The notes under the pieces: model-generated
What the model was told of the DNA's origin: nothing
What the model saw: the letters and a program-made list of their open reading frames with translations, nothing else
Databases searched by the model: none
Assembly: GCA_030040625.1 (NCBI GenBank)
Contig: JASHTI010000055.1
Coordinates: 1 to 12,255 of the forward strand
DNA length: 12,255 bases
Direction of reading: 5' to 3'
Source of the DNA: Thermoplasmata archaeon
GTDB taxonomy: Archaea; Thermoplasmatota; Thermoplasmata; Lutacidiplasmatales; UBA184
In this document: piece after piece, positions 7,995 through 12,255 of the stretch
Position numbering within the stretch: the first letter of the stretch is position 1
How the letters are laid out: every line of letters begins with the position of its first letter
Translations under genes and position numbers: made by a program

Positions 7995-8777
7995 TCAGCC
8001 GACGACGAGCCCCTGGGGGGAGATCGCGAACGGCCGGCGCTCCGGATCGTGGGCGCACCCGCGCATCCGGACGACCTTGACCTGGCGCACCGAGCGATCG
8101 CCGATCCACTTGCGGGTCAGCAGGATCTCTCCGCGCGTCAGGATCTCCTCCGGCGTCAGGACGCCGGGGTCGGAGGGGACCGAGGTGATCAGCGTCGTCA
8201 CGCCCCGCTCGGCGAGGAAGCGGAGCAGCGACTGGATCTCCGTCCGCTCCGCCTGCATGTCGGCGGCGCCGCGGACGGCGAACCGGCGGACCGAGGTCAT
8301 CGAGTCGACGACGACGCGGCGGAACGGTCGGTCGGACATCTGCTGGCGGAGCTTGAGGTGGATCGACTGGATGGAGACCCCCTCGGGGTCGTGGGTCGCG
8401 CGCGCCGACTCGTCGGCGATCGCGCCCATCGTCTTCAGATCGTTCATCGAGCGGATCTGCTGGATCCCGGCGCCGCGGCGGAAGCCGCGGGCCCCCGGGT
8501 TGGCGTCCAGGGTCTGGATCTTCGAGAGGTCCCAGCCGAAGGCGCGGACGTTCTCGACGATCTCCGAAGGCGGCTCGTCCGCCGCGACGAACAGCACTTC
8601 CTCGCGGCGACGGATCCCTTCGAGCAGGAAGCTCAGCGACAGGAGCGTCTTCCCGGCCCCGTTGCCCCCGATGACCAGGTACGGACGCCCCGGGATCACG
8701 CCACCGCCGAGCATCCGATCGAGGCCGGCGACGCCGATCGAGACGCGCGACGGCAGGCTCTCCGGCGGCGCGCTCAT
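7995..8777 (-). CDS. RAD55/KaiC-family RecA-like ATPase (second of tandem pair)
   Basis: A 260-residue single-domain ATPase from ATG 8777 to TGA (7995-7997). Walker A is GGNGAGKT (37-44, K43). A KaiC-type acidic pair follows the second strand (AADEPPSE, D67-E68), and Walker B is RRVVVDSMTS (153-162, D158). The end carries the family hallmark VKVVRMRGCAHDPERRPFAI, where KaiC-like proteins have a K-x-RGS-x-HD pattern. The start is fixed by the ATGA overlap with the upstream ATPase gene (TGA at 8774-8776), so the two are translationally coupled. Known relatives (RAD55-like, GvpD-like, KaiC-like archaeal proteins) are oligomeric ATPases in recombination, signalling or transcription control. The absence of a second RecA domain separates it from true KaiC. 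Its role is probably shared with its neighbour; a hetero-oligomer is inference. Confidence 0.92.
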   Translation of the reverse strand: MSAPPESLPSRVSIGVAGLDRMLGGGVIPGRPYLVIGGNGAGKTLLSLSFLLEGIRRREEVLFVAADEPPSEIVENVRAFGWDLSKIQTLDANPGARGFRRGAGIQQIRSMNDLKTMGAIADESARATHDPEGVSIQSIHLKLRQQMSDRPFRRVVVDSMTSVRRFAVRGAADMQAERTEIQSLLRFLAERGVTTLITSVPSDPGVLTPEEILTRGEILLTRKWIGDRSVRQVKVVRMRGCAHDPERRPFAISPQGLVVG

Positions 8778-10564
8778 GCTCCCTCGGGGGCGCCGGGGGT
8801 CGTCGCGCTCACCGTCGGCAGCGCGGGCGTCGGCGGCGCCTCGGGGGCCTCGGCGGGTGGGCTCACGGGCGCGGAGGAGACGACGGGCGGCGCCTTCTTC
8901 CGGCGGACGGTGCGCCGCCGCGGTTTCGTCTCGGCCGCCTCCGCCCCCGCGGTCGCGGCGTCCGGAACCGTACCCTCGGGGGCCGGCGAGGTGGCGACAC
9001 GCTTCGGCGCGGGGCTCCGACGCGTACGTCGGACGGCCGCCGGCTTCGCGGAGGTCGTCCTCGTCGGCGCCGCGGGCGCGGCAGGAGCGGAGGCAGGGGG
9101 CTTCGGCGTGGCCCCCGCCTCGTCGGTCGGGAGCCTGAGAACGGTCGGTAGCGGGGGCGGCTCGGCGAGCCGAACCGCCGGGGTCGCCCGCGGACGACGG
9201 GGCGCGGCCGTCGGCGCGACGGACGGTGCCGGGCTGGGCGTGGTCGGTGGTGAGGGGGGCTCGGGCGCGGCCATCGCCGCTGGGGCCGGCGGGGGAGGCG
9301 CCGGACGCGCGGCGGGAGGGGTAGGAGCCGGGGCCGGCGCCGGGGCGGGCACCGCGGTCAGGATCCCTTCGAGCTCGCGGAGCGACGCCTCGGGAGCACC
9401 GACCTTCAGCGGAGGGACCCCGCCCCTCGCACGGTCGACCCGGGTGAGGAGCCGGTGCCACGCCGCGCGCGCCGCCGGTGGAACGGCGCTCTCCGGCCCG
9501 GGGGCCGGACCGGGCGGCGTCAGGGCCAGGGCCAGGGCGGAGAGCCGGGCGAGCCGCGCTTGGAGCTCCGCGCGTCGGCTCCCCCGCGCTGCGTCCACGG
9601 CCGCGAGCAGCTCCGTTCGGAGCGGGGAGAGGTCGACGCCGACGGCGAGGAGATCCTGGATCTGGACCGCGAGCGGCTCGGGCGCCTCGGCGACCGACAC
9701 CGAGGGCGCCGGCGGTTCCGGCTGGAGCGCGACCTCGATCGCGGGAGGGACGATGCGGCGCGTGTCCCGAGAGATCGTGGAGGCGATCTGCACGTCGAGC
9801 CCCCGCGGGCCGATCCGGTACGGATGGAGTCGGACGTCGTGCGCGCTCCCGCGGAACTTCTCGACCCCGATCGCTCGTACGGTCGCCCCCTCGAGCTCCC
9901 AGCGGAAGAGCCGGATCTCGCCCCGCGCGAGCATCCGCTCGGTGCTCTCGACGTCCTCGAGCGGGGCCTCCACGGTGAGGAGGCTCGTCACCCTCAGCTC
10001 GGTGAGGAAGCGCAGGAACGTCTGCGCCCCGATCATCGGGTCGTAGCCCTTCATGCAGAAGTACTGCAGCGCGGTGAGCGAGTCGACGACCAGCCGCCGG
10101 TAGCCGTGCTTCTGCACCTCCGAGCGGAGCATCTGCTCGAGCGCCGCACCGGTCACCTCGACGCTCGTCAGTTCCGGCGTCTGGCGGATCGACTCGGGGA
10201 TGTCGCTGAACGGGACGACGTGCCGGACGGCCGCGATGTCCTTGAACGGGGTGTGCTCGTAGCGCATGACGTCCGGGATCGCGTCGAAGACGTCCACGCG
10301 GTCGAGCTCCGGGCGGAGCGCCGGGTGGTTCAAGCGGACCTCGTTCGGTGGGTCCTCGACGGTGACGTACAGGCACCGCTCGCCGCGCCGGACCCCCTCG
10401 CAGAGGAACTGGAGGGCGAGCGTGGTCTTGCCGACGCCGGACGGGCCGACGATGAGGTACGGGCGCCGCGGCATGAGTCCGCCGGCGAGCATCTGGTCCA
10501 GCTCGTCGCTGCCGAACGAGACGCGAGTGTCGGCGCCTCGCTGTGCGGTTTCGCCCTCTGCCAC
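8774..10564 (-). CDS. RAD55/KaiC-family ATPase with long Pro/Ala-rich basic C-terminal tail
   Basis: A 596-residue protein from GTG 10564 (AGGGA upstream) to TGA (8774-8776). Residues 1-260 form one RecA-like domain: Walker A GPSGVGKT (40-47, K46), acidic pair E70-D71 in VTVEDPPNE, Walker B RRLVVDSLTAL (156-166, D161), and the KaiC-like signature EKFRGSAHDVRLHPYRIG (235-252). Residues about 290-400 are helical and charged (LRTELLAAVDAARGSRRAEL) and could dimerise. From about 400 the chain is low-complexity Ala/Pro (PAPAPAPAPTPPAARPAPPP) with basic clusters such as VRRTRRSPAPKR and KPRRRTVRRKK, like a nucleic-acid-binding tail. Typical relatives stop near 250-280 residues, so the tail more than doubles the length. 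It overlaps the second ATPase by ATGA. ATPase assignment is firm; function is open. Confidence 0.92.
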   Translation of the reverse strand: MAEGETAQRGADTRVSFGSDELDQMLAGGLMPRRPYLIVGPSGVGKTTLALQFLCEGVRRGERCLYVTVEDPPNEVRLNHPALRPELDRVDVFDAIPDVMRYEHTPFKDIAAVRHVVPFSDIPESIRQTPELTSVEVTGAALEQMLRSEVQKHGYRRLVVDSLTALQYFCMKGYDPMIGAQTFLRFLTELRVTSLLTVEAPLEDVESTERMLARGEIRLFRWELEGATVRAIGVEKFRGSAHDVRLHPYRIGPRGLDVQIASTISRDTRRIVPPAIEVALQPEPPAPSVSVAEAPEPLAVQIQDLLAVGVDLSPLRTELLAAVDAARGSRRAELQARLARLSALALALTPPGPAPGPESAVPPAARAAWHRLLTRVDRARGGVPPLKVGAPEASLRELEGILTAVPAPAPAPAPTPPAARPAPPPPAPAAMAAPEPPSPPTTPSPAPSVAPTAAPRRPRATPAVRLAEPPPLPTVLRLPTDEAGATPKPPASAPAAPAAPTRTTSAKPAAVRRTRRSPAPKRVATSPAPEGTVPDAATAGAEAAETKPRRRTVRRKKAPPVVSSAPVSPPAEAPEAPPTPALPTVSATTPGAPEGA

Positions 10565-10750
10565 GTGCGTCCCTGGGGAGCGCGGGCCACCGGCGAGGGC
10601 CCGGCGGTGATGGATGGTCGGGGGGGGTTCAAGAATCTTCGCCGGAGCGGCGGGGCCGCCGCCGAGGGCCGGCCGCCGCGACCCGAGGCGGCGACGCTGC
10701 GCCGGGGGCGCACGTCGGGACGGCGCTCCGGCACCGGTCGCCGTGCTCGC
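10565..10750. other. Intergenic region between the ATPase pair and the tRNA promoter
   Basis: No supportable gene is seen in these 186 bases. On the minus strand AAGATTCTTGAA (10628-10639) is the only AT-rich patch; it lies about 70 bases before the GTG of the ATPase gene and could be its TATA region with a leader near 40 bases. It holds a short inverted repeat (AAGA/TCTT around one base). A GC-only inverted repeat (10647-10653 with 10656-10662, two-base loop) is of a kind expected by chance at this composition. Confidence 0.35.
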
Positions 10751-10763
10751 AAAACAACTAAAG
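10750..10763 (+). promoter_or_regulatory. TATA-like promoter of the tRNA-Ser gene
   Basis: CAAAACAACTAAAG is a sharp AT-rich island centred about 32 bases upstream of the first tRNA base (10789). With archaeal TATA-to-start spacing of about 25-27 bases, transcription would begin a few bases before the mature 5' end. A similar CTAAAG recurs at 11155-11160 before the zinc-ribbon gene at 11194. Confidence 0.6.
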
Positions 10764-10788
10764 GAGGGCCGGAGTCACCCCGTCGGGT

Positions 10789-10908
10789 GCTGAGGTAGCC
10801 TAGCTCGGCCAAGGCGCCAGATTCGAGATCTGGTGATGCGTATGCATCGCGGGAGTTCAAAGGGCGCGGGGGGCTCGACCCCTCCGCCGGAGCCTCTCCC
10901 CCTCAGCG
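10789..10908 (+). tRNA. tRNA-Ser(CGA), interrupted by an intron in the T-loop (position 59/60)
   Basis: A complete type II tRNA can be folded if 10862-10894 is removed, leaving 87 bases. Acceptor stem GCTGAGG (10789-10795) pairs perfectly with CCTCAGC (10901-10907). Bases 8-9 are TA; the D-arm is 10798-10815 with stem GCC/GGC. Anticodon stem CCAGA/TCTGG (10817-10821/10829-10833) flanks loop TTCGAGA with anticodon CGA at 10824-10826. The long variable arm is GATGC-GTAT-GCATC (10835-10848). T-stem GGGAG (10851-10855) pairs with CTCCC (10896-10900) and the joined T-loop is TTCAAAT. The discriminator is G10908, the serine identity base in archaea, and CCA is not encoded. It reads UCG codons. Unspliced, the T-arm cannot close because its 3' strand lies 40 bases from its 5' strand. 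Transcription is probably from the TATA-like element at 10750. Confidence 0.92.
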
Positions 10909-11132
10909 CCTCCGGCGCCCTGGAGGTCGAGGTCGAGGTCGCGCGCGCCGGCCGTTCCACGGTCCACCGTCACCGCGTCGCTCCCGGAACGCTCGTCAAG
11001 GAACTGGTCCGGGCGGCGGGCGAGTCGCCGGAAGGAGCGGCCGTGCTGATCGACGGTCGCTCGGTCCCGCTGGACACCCCGGTCGCGCCGGGGCGACGGC
11101 TCGTCATCGTCCCGACGTTCTCCGGCGGGTGA
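10842..11132 (+). CDS. MoaD/ThiS/SAMP-like ubiquitin-fold protein with C-terminal Gly-Gly
   Basis: The conserved part is about 70 residues: a first strand LEVEVEVARAG, a helix TLVKELVRAAGESP, strand AAVLIDGRSVPLDTPV, and a final strand RRLVIVPTFSGG ending at TGA (11130-11132). This is the beta-grasp fold with the C-terminal diglycine that MoaD, ThiS and archaeal SAMPs use for adenylation by an E1-like enzyme, giving a thiocarboxylate for sulfur transfer or an isopeptide tag. Which of these applies cannot be told. The coordinates use ATG 10842, but that start (and GTG 10833, ATG 10836) lies inside the tRNA-Ser gene and would add a Gly/Ser/Pro-rich segment unlike the family. The fold begins at a CTG at 10920, 11 bases past the tRNA; I think the true start is there or nearby, but no ATG, GTG or TTG in frame supports it. 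The protein call is good; the start is unresolved. Confidence 0.75.
   Translation: MHRGSSKGAGGSTPPPEPLPLSASGALEVEVEVARAGRSTVHRHRVAPGTLVKELVRAAGESPEGAAVLIDGRSVPLDTPVAPGRRLVIVPTFSGG
10862..10894 (+). other. Putative 33-base noncanonical archaeal tRNA intron (bulge-helix-bulge)
   Basis: The segment folds into a strong hairpin: 10863-10866 with 10885-10888 and 10868-10872 with 10879-10883, one C/C mismatch and a six-base loop GCTCGA. With cuts after 10861 and 10894 the register is that of a bulge-helix-bulge: outer helix is the T-stem, 3' bulge CC|T (10893-10895), central helix TTCA (10856-10859) against GGAG (10889-10892) with three pairs (one of them U-G) and one A/G mismatch, 5' bulge AA|G (10860-10862), inner helix the hairpin. 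Both cuts then fall between bulge bases 2 and 3, as expected for the archaeal splicing endonuclease. The mismatch makes it a relaxed motif. Confidence 0.82.
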
Positions 11133-11149
11133 GCGCCGCGCCGGCCGTC

Positions 11150-11189
11150 AAGGGCTAAAGTCCCGTACTCCGTGGCGGATTGGGGGAGA
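11150..11189 (+). promoter_or_regulatory. TATA-like element and ribosome binding site for the zinc-ribbon gene
   Basis: In the 61-base gap after the ubiquitin-like gene, GGCTAAAGT (11153-11161) is a TATA-like patch about 35 bases before the TTG at 11194, and GGGGGAG (11182-11188) sits five bases before that TTG as a plausible Shine-Dalgarno sequence. The second element decides the TTG start. Confidence 0.4.
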
Positions 11190-11193
11190 TCGG

Positions 11194-12255
11194 TTGGCCG
11201 GCAACTGTCGGGTCTGTTCCGGGCCGCTCTCCGCGTCCGTCACTCACTGTCCCCGGTGCGGCTTCCCCTCGGCGCTGTACGCCGCGCTCGCGGGCCCGCT
11301 GCCCGAGGTCGCGACCGAGCCGGACGGCGTCGAATCGACGCCGGTCCTGCCGGAGCTGCCGCCCCGCCGCCGGGAGCCGGGCCCCGGCTCGGAGGTCACC
11401 GCCTCGCTGGCCCGCGGCTTGGAAGAGAGGACCGAACTCCTCCGCACGATCGACCGCGACGCCCCCGACGTCACCGGCGAGCTCTGCGAGGCGGCGCTCA
11501 ACGAGGCGGCCGGCCGCGCCGCCGATGCGCAGCAGGTCCTCCGCTCGGCGCACGGACGCCTGGAGCGCGAGACCGAGGAGCTGTTGAACCGGCACCTCAC
11601 CGACCTGCAGAGCCGCGGGCGGGAGCTCGAAGCGTCCGGCCTCCACCTGGCGCAGGACGAGGAGCTCGCCTCGCTCGCGGAGCGGCTGGTCGCCGGCGAT
11701 CCCGCGACCTCCGTCGCGGGCCTCCTCGCCGCGGAGCGCCGCCTGGACCGGATCGAGGCACACTGGCGGGGGCTCCAGGCGCTCCTCCACCAGGTGACCG
11801 CCCTCCGGGAGGAGGCGGAGGACCTCGGCCTTCCGACGGACCGCCGGTCCGAGCGCCTCACCGCGCTGAGGGAGAGTCTCGCGACGAACCCGTCCGGAGA
11901 GCGTGAACTTGATACGGTCGCACAGGCGGCGGCGGAGGCACTGATGGCGCTGCACGAGGCGATCCCACCGGCGCTCGAGCAGGAGCTCGCCCGCCACGCG
12001 GCGACGCTGGACGCCCATCCGGCCCACCCTCCGCGCGTCCGCGCCGCCCGCCGGCTCCACAGCGACGCGCGCCGGCACCTGACCGAGGGTCGGCTCGACG
12101 GCGCGCTCAGCAGCGTTCGCGAGCTCCGCGCGGAGCTCGCGACCCTCGCCCGGGAGTCGCGCGAGTCCGAGGAGGTACGCGCCCTGCCCGAGGTCACCCC
12201 GCCGGCCGCGCCGCCGGGAGCCGCCTCGAGGCCGAGCGAGGGAGCGTCCGCTCCG
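11194..12255 (+). CDS. N-terminal zinc-ribbon protein with long coiled-coil region, partial (runs off right edge)
   Basis: This frame is open from TTG 11194 to the last base (354 codons). TTG is chosen because a purine-rich GGGGGAG lies just upstream and the zinc ribbon begins at once: MAGNCRVCSGPL then HCPRCGF, ligands C5, C8, C19, C22. A Pro/Glu linker (about 35-70) leads to a long charged helical stretch (about 75-330) rich in Leu/Glu/Arg/Ala heptad-like runs (RLERETEELLNRHLTDLQSR; LAAERRLDRIEAHWRGL), probably coiled coil. The chain becomes Pro/Ala-rich just before the edge (ALPEVTPPAAPPGAASRP), so a further domain may follow. No membrane helix is visible in this part. I recognise no named family. 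The architecture resembles the zinc-ribbon protein at 606-1310, but the sequences are not clearly homologous. Codon use (strong G/C at third positions) supports this frame over the two Arg/Pro-rich alternatives. Confidence 0.75.
   Translation, partial: MAGNCRVCSGPLSASVTHCPRCGFPSALYAALAGPLPEVATEPDGVESTPVLPELPPRRREPGPGSEVTASLARGLEERTELLRTIDRDAPDVTGELCEAALNEAAGRAADAQQVLRSAHGRLERETEELLNRHLTDLQSRGRELEASGLHLAQDEELASLAERLVAGDPATSVAGLLAAERRLDRIEAHWRGLQALLHQVTALREEAEDLGLPTDRRSERLTALRESLATNPSGERELDTVAQAAAEALMALHEAIPPALEQELARHAATLDAHPAHPPRVRAARRLHSDARRHLTEGRLDGALSSVRELRAELATLARESRESEEVRALPEVTPPAAPPGAASRPSEGASAP

Noticed and set aside
7995..10376. 793-codon minus frame joining a shadow of the first ATPase gene to the second ATPase
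   Set aside because: Only the part after ATG 8777 is real; the upstream part is the out-of-frame reading of the first ATPase gene, and the ATGA overlap gives a clean start.
10647..10662. GC-only inverted repeat upstream of the tRNA as a terminator
   Set aside because: Two-base loop, no T tract, and such repeats arise by chance in sequence this GC-rich.
7672..10798. Plus-strand frames opposite the ATPase pair (7672-9138, 8049-10046, 9455-10798)
   Set aside because: Both ATPases have intact Walker motifs on the minus strand; the opposing frames have no recognisable domain and biased composition.
11172..12197. Plus frame 11172-11906 and minus frames 11155-12078 and 11244-12197
   Set aside because: Arg/Pro/Ser-rich shadows; the frame starting at TTG 11194 carries a zinc ribbon and coiled coil and stays open to the edge.
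1..12255. CRISPR array, insertion sequence, attachment site or transposase
   Set aside because: No spaced direct repeats, terminal inverted repeats or recombinase-like proteins were seen; the repetitive DNA is coding TPR or Ala/Pro sequence.

Overview
The window reads as GC-rich archaeal DNA. The evidence is a tRNA-Ser(CGA) gene without encoded CCA whose T-loop appears to be interrupted by a bulge-helix-bulge-type intron, AT-rich TATA-like islands about 30 bases upstream of several starts (short-leader or leaderless transcripts), two RAD55/KaiC-like ATPases, and a small beta-grasp protein ending in Gly-Gly. Gene styles (a giant TPR protein, Pro/Ala-rich tails, N-terminal zinc ribbons) fit a high-GC member of the Thermoplasmatota or a related euryarchaeal lineage; that placement is an inference from gene style only.

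Layout. Positions 1-1881 (minus strand) hold a compact three-gene unit, in transcription order: a four-helix membrane protein, a zinc-ribbon protein, and the N-terminal part of a YdjI/virion-core-type SPFH protein that runs off the left edge. Positions 1947-6581 (minus) encode one very large protein: about 30 TPR-like repeats, a helical domain, an eight-ligand zinc finger and a disordered tail. A short divergent promoter region (6582-6652) separates it from an HD-domain phosphohydrolase on the plus strand (6653-7987). That gene converges, with only 7 bases between stop codons, on a minus-strand pair of RAD55/KaiC-family ATPases (10564-7995) that overlap by ATGA. The upstream ATPase carries a long Pro/Ala-rich basic tail.

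The right end is plus strand: a TATA-like island, the intron-containing tRNA-Ser (10789-10908), a MoaD/ThiS/SAMP-like ubiquitin-fold protein packed directly against or overlapping the tRNA, and a TTG-initiated zinc-ribbon/coiled-coil protein that is still open at the right edge.

How the genes relate. The membrane/zinc-ribbon/SPFH unit probably works at or on a membrane scaffold. The two ATPases are likely to form a complex and could be signalling or recombination accessory proteins. The HD protein probably degrades dNTPs or another nucleotide. No single pathway links all loci. GC content is so high that long open frames occur antisense to nearly every gene; these are treated as shadows. The most interesting item is the apparent tRNA intron at position 59/60 and the tRNA/ubiquitin-like gene junction behind it.
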